Assembly (NCBI GenBank): GCA_947088155.1
Contig: CAMUFL010000001.1
Location: 62,001-126,000, forward strand
DNA from: an uncultured Gardnerella sp.
GTDB lineage: Bacteria > Actinomycetota > Actinomycetes > Actinomycetales > Bifidobacteriaceae
Direction of reading: 5' to 3'
DNA: 64,000 bases
Positions 8,438-15,542 of this stretch are shown here, piece after piece. The notes beneath the pieces were generated by a model, which saw only the letters and a program-made list of their open reading frames with translations, did no database searches and was not told the DNA's origin. Every line of letters begins with the position of its first letter. Positions within the stretch are counted from its first letter, which is position 1. The position numbers and the translations under genes are program-made.

Positions 8438-10552
8438 ATGTCGAATAAAATTCAGCGCACAAACAAGCCTTTTGTAGTAAAAGCGCCGTATGCGCCTTCG
8501 GGTGACCAGCCGCAAGCAATCGAAGAGTTAGCGAATCGCATTGAAAACGGAGAAAACGACGTTGTTTTAATGGGTGCTACTGGAACTGGTAAAACTGCTA
8601 CAACCGCTTGGCTTATTGAGCGTTTGCAACGACCGACACTTATTATTGAGCCGAATAAAACTTTGGCAGCTCAGCTTTGCGCGGAATTTCGCGAGCTTAT
8701 GCCAGATAATGCCGTGAGCTATTTTGTGTCTTATTACGATTACTATCAGCCGGAAGCATATATTCCGCAAACAGACACGTATATTGAAAAAGATTCGAAT
8801 ATTAACGACGATGTTGAGCGGCTTCGTCATGCTGCTACAGCGAATTTGCTTACTCGACGGGATTGCGTTGTTGTGGCTACTGTTTCTTGCATTTATGGAC
8901 TTGGTACTCCAGAGGAGTATGCCGAACGAATGCTTATGTTAAGCGTTGGCGAGCAGCTTGAGCGAGATGATTTATTACGCCAATTTGTGAGCATGCAATA
9001 CAAGCGCAACGATATTGCTTTTACGCGCGGAACTTTTAGAGTGCGCGGTGACACGGTTGAGATTATTCCAGTGTACGAAGAATTAGCTGTGCGAATTGAG
9101 TTCTTCGGTGACGAAATCGACAGAATTACTATGTTACATCCTCTTACAGGAGAAGTAATTCGCCAGGAGAGTAGTGTTCATATTTTCCCAGCATCTCACT
9201 ACATTGCAGGACCGGAGCGCATGGAACGCGCGTTAGAGGCGATTGAAAAAGAGCGTGACGATAGAGTAGCGCAGCTTAAAAAGCAGAATAAATTGCTGGA
9301 AGCTCAGCGTTTGGAAATGCGAACTACGTACGATTTGGAGATGCTTCGCCAAGTTGGTGTATGCCCAGGAGTGGAGAATTATTCTAGGCATTTTGACGGA
9401 CGCGATGCAGGCACGCCTCCGCATACTCTGCTTGACTTTTTCCCGGATGACTTTTTGCTAGTTTTAGACGAGTCGCATGTAACAGTGCCGCAAATTGGAG
9501 CTATGTATGAAGGCGATGCTTCGCGCAAAAGAACGCTTGTAGAACATGGCTTTAGACTGCCATCGGCAATGGATAATCGACCGTTAAAGTGGAAAGAATT
9601 TTTGGAGCACGTTGGTCAAACTGTGTATCTTTCTGCAACGCCTGGAGATTACGAGCTTGGGCTTTCAGATGGTGTAGTTGAGCAAATTATTCGCCCTACC
9701 GGCTTGCTTGACCCTAAGATTGAGGTTCGCCCTGTAGAAGGTCAGGTTGACGATTTGCTTGCGGAAATCAAGGCGCGAGTAGCAAAAGATGAGCGCGTGC
9801 TTGTTACTACGCTTACGAAGAAAATGGCGGAAGACTTAACTGATTACTTTTTTGAGCTTGGTATTAAAGTTGAGTACTTGCATTCGGATGTTGATACTTT
9901 GCGTAGAGTTGAGCTTTTGCGCGAGCTTCGCGAAGGCAAAATTGATGTGATTGTTGGCATTAATTTGCTTCGTGAGGGTTTGGATTTGCCGGAAGTTTCG
10001 CTTGTTGCGATTTTGGATGCAGATAAGGAAGGCTTCTTAAGATCCTACCGTTCGCTTATTCAGACGATTGGTCGTGCTGCTCGTAACGTTTCTGGGACTG
10101 TTCTTATGTATGCGGATACTGTTACGGATGCTATGAGTAAGGCGATTAGCGAGACAGAGCGCCGCCGTGAAAAGCAAATCGCATATAACAAGGCTCATGG
10201 AATTGATCCTAAGCCTTTGCGAAAGAAGATTAGCGATGTTAACGACATGCTCGCTAAAGAGGATGTTGATACGCAAACTTTGCTAGCAGGCGGTTACAGA
10301 AATGCTAATAAGGCTGGGAACTCGCATTATGGAGTGCCAAAAGAGCCAAATCTTGGGCGGCAAAGCAAAGAAAAGCGTATGGCGAATATTTCTGAGCTGC
10401 CGCAAGACGATATTATGTCGCTGATTAAAAATTTGAGCGAGCAAATGCATGTTGCTGCGCAACAGTTGCAATTCGAGCTTGCAGCGCGATTGCGCGACGA
10501 AATTCGCGATCTAAAGAAAGAGTTGCGTCAAATGGATGCGGCTAATAAGTGA
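8438..10552 (+). CDS. uvrB: Excinuclease ABC subunit B
   Basis: UvrB is the DNA-damage verifying helicase of nucleotide excision repair, working with UvrA and UvrC. The 704 residues show the Walker A GATGTGKT near residue 45, the beta-hairpin segment [21 protein letters not shown] that clamps [29 protein letters not shown] (Walker B) and the helicase C part with [16 protein letters not shown] and IGRAARN. The C-terminal UVR motif ([21 protein letters not shown]) binds UvrC. Length is normal. It follows coaE closely, as in many Actinobacteria. The final codons and the stop lie inside a 16-base direct repeat (10541-10556 and 10566-10581). Confidence 0.97.
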   Translation: MSNKIQRTNKPFVVKAPYAPSGDQPQAIEELANRIENGENDVVLMGATGTGKTATTAWLIERLQRPTLIIEPNKTLAAQLCAEFRELMPDNAVSYFVSYYDYYQPEAYIPQTDTYIEKDSNINDDVERLRHAATANLLTRRDCVVVATVSCIYGLGTPEEYAERMLMLSVGEQLERDDLLRQFVSMQYKRNDIAFTRGTFRVRGDTVEIIPVYEELAVRIEFFGDEIDRITMLHPLTGEVIRQESSVHIFPASHYIAGPERMERALEAIEKERDDRVAQLKKQNKLLEAQRLEMRTTYDLEMLRQVGVCPGVENYSRHFDGRDAGTPPHTLLDFFPDDFLLVLDESHVTVPQIGAMYEGDASRKRTLVEHGFRLPSAMDNRPLKWKEFLEHVGQTVYLSATPGDYELGLSDGVVEQIIRPTGLLDPKIEVRPVEGQVDDLLAEIKARVAKDERVLVTTLTKKMAEDLTDYFFELGIKVEYLHSDVDTLRRVELLRELREGKIDVIVGINLLREGLDLPEVSLVAILDADKEGFLRSYRSLIQTIGRAARNVSGTVLMYADTVTDAMSKAISETERRREKQIAYNKAHGIDPKPLRKKISDVNDMLAKEDVDTQTLLAGGYRNANKAGNSHYGVPKEPNLGRQSKEKRMANISELPQDDIMSLIKNLSEQMHVAAQQLQFELAARLRDEIRDLKKELRQMDAANK

Positions 10553-10581
10553 GCGTAATGAGTGAGCTAATAAGTGAGCGT
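10541..10581. repeat. Direct repeat spanning the uvrB stop codon
   Basis: GCTAATAAGTGAGCGT occurs at 10541-10556 and again at 10566-10581, 25 bases apart. The first copy holds the last uvrB codons and its stop. This looks like a short tandem duplication. Confidence 0.8.
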
Positions 10582-10606
10582 TGCTCATAAATGATTGTGT
10601 GTTATC

Positions 10607-10629
10607 GTGCGTTAATCGCAAGCTAATCG
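10607..10629. repeat. Left copy of a short repeat flanking the toxin-antitoxin pair
   Basis: The stretch holds GTGCGTTAATCGC and, overlapping it, TAATCGCAAGCTAA. Both strings recur at 11533-11545 and 11549-11562 on the far side of the toxin-antitoxin genes. Confidence 0.6.
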
Positions 10630-10770
10630 TGAGTTAATCGTGCGAAATATGTAATTTTGGGCTTAAAACTACTTAATTAGTAAGAGAGTTTAATTTATTC
10701 AATCATGTGAATTAAAGATTATTGGATTACTTTAGTTAGTTTAAGTTATATACAATGCAATGACAATATG

Positions 10771-10799
10771 TTGAATGTAAACGAATGTTTGCGTATAGT
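10771..10799 (+). promoter_or_regulatory. Promoter of the toxin-antitoxin operon
   Basis: TTGAAT (10771-10776) and TATAGT (10794-10799) are 17 bases apart, a near-consensus promoter. It ends 23 bases before the antitoxin ATG, leaving a short leader with GGAGGTG. Confidence 0.75.
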
Positions 10800-10822
10800 A
10801 AAAGAAGATGGAGGTGTTGTAT

Positions 10823-11095
10823 ATGACTACTACGAATTTAAATATTAGAACAGATAAGGGAATTAAAGAACAAGCTGATAAGATTTTTTCAGAACTCGGG
10901 CTCAATATGACAACAGCGATTAACATGTTTTTGCGAACAACTATTCGTGAGAACGGGATTCCATTTTCTCTTAAATTAGAGGTTCCAAATGATACAACGA
11001 TTGCTGCTATTGAGGAAGGTAGACGAATTGCGTCTGATCCTAGTGTAAAGGGTTATCGGAATATGGGAGATCTTAAGGCGGCTCTTGATTTATGA
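10823..11095 (+). CDS. RelB/DinJ-family antitoxin
   Basis: A 90-residue protein starting MTTTNLNIRTDKGIKEQADK, the ribbon-helix-helix N-terminus of DinJ-type antitoxins (LNIRTDKGIKEQADKIFSELGLNMTTAINMFL in the sense of strand, helix, turn, helix). It should bind DNA at its own promoter and neutralise the toxin with its C-terminal half (TIAAIEEGRRIA, YRNMGDLKAALDL). The start at 10823 follows GGAGGTG at a good distance; the ATG five codons upstream overlaps that site. The gene overlaps the toxin start by 4 bases (ATGA), which supports translational coupling. The family call is from motifs; partner specificity is inferred. Confidence 0.9.
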   Translation: MTTTNLNIRTDKGIKEQADKIFSELGLNMTTAINMFLRTTIRENGIPFSLKLEVPNDTTIAAIEEGRRIASDPSVKGYRNMGDLKAALDL

Positions 11096-11373
11096 AATAT
11101 GAAGTAAAATTCACGAATCAATTCAAAAAAGACCTTAAATTAGCTAAGAAACAAAATAAAAATACGGATAATCTTTTAAAAGTAATTGATGTTTTAGCTA
11201 ACGGTGGTGTGCTAGAAGCTAAATATTGTGATCACGCTCTGACTGGAAAATATAGCGGAACAAGAGAATGTCATATTGAACCAGATTGGCTTTTAGTTTA
11301 TGAAATTAAGAATGAAGTTCTTGTTTTGATGTTATATAGGCTTGGTACGCATTCAGAATTATTTAAGAAATAA
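11092..11373 (+). CDS. YafQ-family toxin (RelE superfamily mRNA interferase)
   Basis: A 93-residue protein of the YafQ type, ribosome-dependent endoribonucleases that halt translation. The start (KYEVKFTNQFKKDLKLAKKQ) and the catalytic region are well kept: DHALTGKYSGTRECHIEPDWLLVYEI carries the two His, Asp and Trp of the active site, and RLGTHSELF carries the late catalytic His. All residues expected for activity are present, so it is probably functional. It lies 4 bases inside the end of the antitoxin gene. The pair sits between uvrB and pyk, with small repeats on both sides, which suggests gain as a unit. Confidence 0.9.
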   Translation: MKYEVKFTNQFKKDLKLAKKQNKNTDNLLKVIDVLANGGVLEAKYCDHALTGKYSGTRECHIEPDWLLVYEIKNEVLVLMLYRLGTHSELFKK

Positions 11374-11532
11374 AATAACACATTTTTAATCTACAGCTTT
11401 TTTATTGATAAAAGGTTTAATGCGTGGCTGCTTTAGGCTGAGCTTGTGCAGAATAAGCAGGTTGCAAAGTAGTCTGGCTGGTGTAAATCGTAAGCATGCT
11501 AGGCATTTGCGCTAGCTAGTGTTAGCTATATA

Positions 11533-11562
11533 GTGCGTTAATCGCGGCTAATCGCAAGCTAA
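11533..11562. repeat. Right copy of the short repeat flanking the toxin-antitoxin pair
   Basis: It holds GTGCGTTAATCGC (11533-11545) and TAATCGCAAGCTAA (11549-11562), both also present at 10607-10629. The order is the same, but here the two strings are adjacent and not overlapped. Confidence 0.6.
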
Positions 11563-11628
11563 ACGCGATTAATAAGAGAGCGTAGCTAGTTGTGTTTAAT
11601 CGTAGTAAATAGATATTCCTTGAGTATT

Positions 11629-11648
11629 TTTTGTGAGCGTTCACAAAA
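11629..11648. promoter_or_regulatory. LacI-family-type operator upstream of pyk
   Basis: A perfect inverted repeat, TTTTGTGA (11629-11636) and TCACAAAA (11641-11648), around GCGT. It closely resembles the palindrome TTGTGAGCGCTCACAA that I recall for AraQ, the predicted LacI-family regulator of central carbon genes in bifidobacteria. A weaker half-like site with TCACAA lies at about 11663-11678. The regulator's identity is an inference. Confidence 0.65.
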
Positions 11649-11773
11649 CGCCGAATAAATACAATAAGCGGTCACAATACGTTGATACACTGGAAAGCGG
11701 AATTGGGCGTTTTATGGTTTTATCATTAAATCGCTCATAAAAAATAAACAGAAATAGAAAATAGGTAGGCATT

Positions 11774-13213
11774 ATGCGTAAAGCCAAAATCGTTGATACT
11801 ATTGGTCCAGCTACCGAATCCTTGGAAGGTATTACCAAGCTTGTTGAAGCTGGTATGGATGTTGCTCGTTTGAACCGTTCTCACGGCACTCCTGAAGATC
11901 ATTTGCGCGTTTACAACAACGTTCGTGCAGCTTCCAAGTCCACTGGCCGCAATGTTGCTGCTCTTGTTGATTTGCAAGGTCCAAAGATTCGCTGTGGATG
12001 GTTCAAGAAGAATGCTGAAGGCGAAGATAAGGTTTATTTGGAAGAAGGTCAGGAGTTCATCATCACTACTGATGATGTTGAAGGTGACGAGCACCGCACT
12101 TCTACAACCTTTAAGGGCTTGCCAGGAGATTGCCACGCAGGCGACCCAATTCTTATCGATGATGGTAAGGTTCGCCTTGAGGTAACTAAGGTAGAAGGCA
12201 ACGACGTTCACACTAAGGTTATTGTTGCTGGTCCAGTTTCCAGCCACAAGGGCATTAACCTCCCAGGCGTTGCAGTTTCCCTCCCAGCTTTGACTGAAAA
12301 GGATGAGGCTGATCTTCGTTGGGCTATTCGCACTGGTGCTGACATTATTGCTATGTCCTTCGTGCGTTTCGCTACCGATATTGATCGCGCTCACGAAATC
12401 ATGGACGAAGAAGGTCGTCGCATTCCAATCGTCGCCAAGATTGAAAAGCCACAGGCTGTTGAAAACTTGGAAGAGATTGTTAAGACCTTCGATGGCATTA
12501 TGGTTGCACGTGGTGATATGGCTGTGGAAATGCCTCTCGAAGAGGTTCCACTTGTCACCAAGCGTTGCATTGAGCTTTCTCGTCGCTATGCAAAGCCAGT
12601 TATCGTTGCTACTGAAGTTCTTGGCACAATGGTTAACTCTCCAGTTCCAACCCGTGCAGAAGCTTCTGACTGCGCTAACGCTGTTCTCGACGGTGCTGAC
12701 GCAACAATGACTTCTAACGAAACTGCTGTTGGTAAGTATCCAGATGTTACCGTAAAGACCATGTCTCGCATTTCTCAGTACGCTACTGAGCACGGCTATG
12801 ATCGCATTCCTGCTGTTGAGCTTGACATGTCTAGCACCGGTGCAGTTTCTTCTGCAGCTGTTGATTTGGCAGATAAGCTCAACGCTAAGGCTATTGTTGC
12901 GTACACTCAGACTGGACGCACGGTTCATCGCATTTCTCGCGAACGCCCAACCGCTCCAATCTACGGCTTGACTAACAATGAGCACACTTATCGTTGGTTG
13001 GCTTTGAGCTGGGGTACTGAAGGCTTCTTGATTAGTGAAGATTACCATGACATGAACCGTCATGATTTGATGATCTTCACCGACAAGGTTCTTCGCGAAG
13101 CTGGTAAGGTTTCCGATGGTGATCAGATTGTTATCTTGAGCACTGCTCAGGGTGAACGCCAGGCTGGTCGCACTGACTCCATCTACGTTCACACCGTCGG
13201 TGCTTGCGACTAA
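11774..13213 (+). CDS. pyk: Pyruvate kinase
   Basis: Pyk transfers the phosphate of phosphoenolpyruvate to ADP in the last glycolytic step. The 479 residues begin MRKAKIVDTIGPATES and show GMDVARLNRSHG, LVDLQGPKIRCG, the active-site segment IVAKIEKPQAVENLEEIV with the catalytic Lys, and GIMVARGDMAVEMPLEEV. The C-terminal allosteric domain (AIVAYTQTGRTVHRISRERPTAPIYGLTNN) is complete. Codon use is that of a highly expressed gene, which also produces long false frames on the opposite strand. An apparent operator at 11629-11648 suggests control by a carbohydrate-responsive repressor. Confidence 0.97.
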   Translation: MRKAKIVDTIGPATESLEGITKLVEAGMDVARLNRSHGTPEDHLRVYNNVRAASKSTGRNVAALVDLQGPKIRCGWFKKNAEGEDKVYLEEGQEFIITTDDVEGDEHRTSTTFKGLPGDCHAGDPILIDDGKVRLEVTKVEGNDVHTKVIVAGPVSSHKGINLPGVAVSLPALTEKDEADLRWAIRTGADIIAMSFVRFATDIDRAHEIMDEEGRRIPIVAKIEKPQAVENLEEIVKTFDGIMVARGDMAVEMPLEEVPLVTKRCIELSRRYAKPVIVATEVLGTMVNSPVPTRAEASDCANAVLDGADATMTSNETAVGKYPDVTVKTMSRISQYATEHGYDRIPAVELDMSSTGAVSSAAVDLADKLNAKAIVAYTQTGRTVHRISRERPTAPIYGLTNNEHTYRWLALSWGTEGFLISEDYHDMNRHDLMIFTDKVLREAGKVSDGDQIVILSTAQGERQAGRTDSIYVHTVGACD

Positions 13214-13291
13214 TTGCTTGATTCTGCGTTTCTTGTACTAATACGCTAGTTCTTCTAGTTTAAGTGCATTTGCGCAGTAGTATAGTTTGCG

Positions 13292-13328
13292 TAATGCGCG
13301 CTAGCTGTTTTGCAGTTTGCGCGCATTA
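13292..13328 (+). terminator. Strong hairpin after pyk
   Basis: TAATGCGCGC (13292-13301) pairs perfectly with GCGCGCATTA (13319-13328), and the loop adds AGCTG with CAGTT after a T-T mismatch. There is no T run after it, so it may be a 3'-end stabilising hairpin and not a classical terminator. Confidence 0.5.
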
Positions 13329-13382
13329 TGTTATGTATGATCAATATTGTTGATTTGCGACACGCGCAAAACGCTTTAACTA

Positions 13383-13411
13383 TTTGCATGTGGCTTAAAG
13401 TGTGCTATAGT
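13383..13411 (+). promoter_or_regulatory. Promoter of the CAA-anticodon tRNA
   Basis: TTTGCA (13383-13388) lies 17 bases before TATAGT (13406-13411), which has an upstream TG (TGCTATAGT, an extended -10). The start point is about 30 bases before the tRNA. Confidence 0.65.
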
Positions 13412-13446
13412 CAACAAGTCGCAAAAAAATGCGGAAAATTAAAAAT

Positions 13447-13520
13447 GCCCCTGTATCCCAATTGGTAGAGGAAACAGCCTCAAAATCTGTGCAGTGTGAG
13501 TTCGAGTCTCACCGGGGGCA
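13447..13520 (+). tRNA. tRNA with anticodon CAA (Leu by codon), short variable loop
   Basis: The 74 bases fold as a class I cloverleaf: acceptor GCCCCTG with CGGGGGC, anticodon loop CTCAAAA with T33 and anticodon CAA, variable loop GCAGT, T arm GTGAG/CTCAC with loop TTCGAGT, and discriminator A. CAA reads UUG, a Leu codon. Bacterial tRNA-Leu is normally class II with a long variable arm, as the other Leu tRNA in this window is (51194-51281, 88 bases). The D stem begins with T instead of G, and the anticodon stem has a C-T mismatch next to the loop. CCA is not encoded. A promoter and a terminator surround it, so it is a single transcription unit. Confidence 0.8.
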
Positions 13521-13528
13521 CGTGCACG

Positions 13529-13558
13529 ACGTCGCTTAGCTTGCTAGGCGACGTTTTT
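13529..13558 (+). terminator. Intrinsic terminator after the CAA tRNA
   Basis: ACGTCGC(T)TAGC (13529-13540) pairs with GCTAGGCGACGT (13543-13554) with one wobble, followed by TTTT. The hairpin ends the single-tRNA transcript. Confidence 0.9.
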
Positions 13559-13596
13559 ATTTTATATTTTAATGTCTCGTACATAAACAATAAGCG

Positions 13597-13602
13597 TATA
13601 AT
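13597..13602 (+). promoter_or_regulatory. -10 box before the first amylase gene
   Basis: A perfect TATAAT lies 55 bases before the amylase ATG. No clear -35 is found 16-18 bases upstream, so this is a partial match. Confidence 0.4.
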
Positions 13603-13657
13603 AATAAAAGTATTCTCGCACAATGAAAGTGCTGTACGTGATGTGAAAGGAACAACG

Positions 13658-15295
13658 ATGATCCACAGTGCACAATTGCAAGCAAGTGAGCGTAAAAAAA
13701 GTAATTATGCTTGCGAATTAATCAATAATTACAAGCGCAATGTAATGTGCTCTTTTGCTGCAATTGCTGCTGTAGCAACGGTATTAATGTGTATTTTTGC
13801 TATTGTTCCAAACTCTTCGGCATTTGCTTCAACTAAATCAACAGACGGTCTTCCGCCAAAAGGTGTGATCGTTACTGCTTTTCAGCAAAATTGGAAGAGT
13901 ATTGCAAAAGAGTGTAAGCGAACTTATGGTCCTGAGGGTGTGAGTTATGTACAGGTTTCGCCGCCGCAGGATCATATTAAAGGTAAAGCATGGTGGACTT
14001 CTTATCAGCCAGTTAGCTACAATCTAAATTCAAAGCTTGGCACTGAAGACGAGTTTAAAAATATGATTACTACTTGCAGGGCAGCTGGTGTTGGAATTGT
14101 TGTTGATGCTGTAATTAATCACACAACCGGCGATAGTAATAAAGATACTGTAGGTGTTGGCGGTAGTAAGTATGATGCGGCAAATCAAAGCTATCCGGAT
14201 GCTGGTTACACAAAAGATGATTTTCACCAAATAGATAAAGATATTTACACATATAAAGATGCGCAAGTTGTTTGGAATTATCGTTTAGTTGGTTTGCTTG
14301 ATTTGGATACTTCTAAGCCTCATGTACAAAAAATTCTTGGTAACTATTTTGCAAAATTGCTGAAAATGGGTGTTGCGGGCTTTAGAGTTGATGCCACAAA
14401 ACATATGTGTCCTGAAGATGTGAAAGGCATAAAAGAAGCTGCTGCTAAAGCTGCTGGAATGAAGCCTGAAAATATTTGGTGGATGCAAGAAACAATTGGT
14501 TTTCCTGAACAAGATCCTAAAATTCAGCCAGATCAATATGTTGGTACAGGTGAAGTAGATGAGTTTGAATACTCATATCGCTTGCGTAATTATTTCTATG
14601 GCTCAATTGAGAATTTGTCTCATATTACAGATCAGCTTATTCCTAATAAGAAAGCCGCTATTTTTGTGACTAACTGGGATACTGAGCGTGACAATTCGAC
14701 TCGAGTTCTCACTTATAAGGATGGAGCAAAGTACGAGTTAGCTAATGCTTTTATGCTTGCTTATCCGTATGGAACACCAAATATTTATTCTGGATATAGG
14801 TTCACGCAGCGCGATGATGGTGCTCCTGGTGCAACTGATATGCACATTCCAGATGTAAAGTGCGGAAAGAATTCTCAGTGGCAGTGCACTCAGCGTTGGA
14901 CTTCGATTCGTGGAATGATTGGATTCTACAATGCTGTTAAGGGCACGAAGGTGACTCAATGGCAGGATGACAACGATAATAACATTGCTTTTAGTCGCGG
15001 AAACAAGGGATTCTTGGCGATTAACAATACTGATAAGCCTAAAAATGTGAGTTATAAAACTGATTTGCCTGATGGTGAGTATTGTAACGTATATGCTTCA
15101 CGTAAATGCTCTAGCACAGTTACTGTAAATGGTGGGAAAGTAGAGATAACTATTCCAGCTTATTCTGCTATTGCTTTGCATGTTAAGGCTGTAGAGCATT
15201 TTGGAAGTACTTCCACGTTTAGTACTTTGTTAATGATTGTAATTGTTTTCGCTGTGCTATTGATTGAGTTAGTTCTGATTCTATGCAAAAAATAA
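13658..15295 (+). CDS. Membrane-anchored alpha-amylase-like protein (GH13)
   Basis: A 545-residue GH13 protein that should hydrolyse alpha-1,4 links of starch or glycogen outside the cell. After a basic N-terminus there is one membrane/signal segment (about residues 28-57, ending NSSAFAST). The motifs are DAVINH (region I, about 150), GFRVDATKH with the nucleophile Asp (II, about 241), QETIG with the acid Glu (III, about 278) and FVTNWDTERD (IV, about 336); in region IV the usual His of NHD is Trp. The C-terminus ends in a second membrane segment (about 518-541) and CKK, without a sortase motif. It closely resembles the amylase part of the next gene. The ATG follows AAAGGA; longer frames upstream run into the tRNA. 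Confidence 0.88.
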   Translation: MIHSAQLQASERKKSNYACELINNYKRNVMCSFAAIAAVATVLMCIFAIVPNSSAFASTKSTDGLPPKGVIVTAFQQNWKSIAKECKRTYGPEGVSYVQVSPPQDHIKGKAWWTSYQPVSYNLNSKLGTEDEFKNMITTCRAAGVGIVVDAVINHTTGDSNKDTVGVGGSKYDAANQSYPDAGYTKDDFHQIDKDIYTYKDAQVVWNYRLVGLLDLDTSKPHVQKILGNYFAKLLKMGVAGFRVDATKHMCPEDVKGIKEAAAKAAGMKPENIWWMQETIGFPEQDPKIQPDQYVGTGEVDEFEYSYRLRNYFYGSIENLSHITDQLIPNKKAAIFVTNWDTERDNSTRVLTYKDGAKYELANAFMLAYPYGTPNIYSGYRFTQRDDGAPGATDMHIPDVKCGKNSQWQCTQRWTSIRGMIGFYNAVKGTKVTQWQDDNDNNIAFSRGNKGFLAINNTDKPKNVSYKTDLPDGEYCNVYASRKCSSTVTVNGGKVEITIPAYSAIALHVKAVEHFGSTSTFSTLLMIVIVFAVLLIELVLILCKK

Positions 15296-15350
15296 GGCAG
15301 GTTCTAATAAGTAAGCTGCGAAGTGAAAGACGGCTGGAAGTAAATTTATA

Positions 15351-15378
15351 TTGACATTATTACAGTTTTTTGTATAGT
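15351..15378 (+). promoter_or_regulatory. Promoter of the amylopullulanase gene
   Basis: TTGACA (15351-15356) and TATAGT (15373-15378) are 16 bases apart, the best promoter match in the window. It gives a leader of about 160 bases that contains the hairpin at 15439-15475. Confidence 0.75.
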
Positions 15379-15438
15379 TATTGCAATATTGTCAATATGT
15401 AGATGTTATAATTTTCTCCGCTGATAATGCATATTTAT

Positions 15439-15475
15439 AACGATGGCTGGCAACATAGTAGTGCTAGCCATCGTT
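15439..15475 (+). promoter_or_regulatory. Leader hairpin before the amylopullulanase gene
   Basis: A 10-bp perfect stem, AACGATGGCT (15439-15448) with AGCCATCGTT (15466-15475). The T run after it is poor (TTGTGC). Because it lies after a strong promoter and 67 bases before the ATG, it may be a leader element; it could also be the terminator of the upstream amylase gene. Confidence 0.55.
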
Positions 15476-15542
15476 TGTGCATTGAGGCTATTAATGCGCC
15501 CAAGGAAGAAGCGTGTTGATACCAATGGAGGAAAGGATACTG

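Larger units (their letters stand above)
11374..11773. other. Intergenic region between the toxin gene and pyk
   Basis: This 400-base stretch has no convincing gene. It holds the right copy of the flanking repeat (11533-11562), several GCTAG/AATCGC-like short words near 11500-11590, and the pyk control region with a palindrome at 11629-11648. No clear -35/-10 pair could be settled for pyk. Confidence 0.6.

Noticed and set aside
11735..13192. A 485-codon frame on the minus strand opposite pyk
   Set aside because: It lies entirely over pyk on the other strand and has the composition of a shadow frame made by strong codon bias; no domain, no ribosome-binding site.
13496..13657. Extension of the first amylase gene into the tRNA
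   Set aside because: The extension overlaps the CAA tRNA and its terminator. The ATG at 13658 has its own ribosome-binding site and gives a sensible signal segment.
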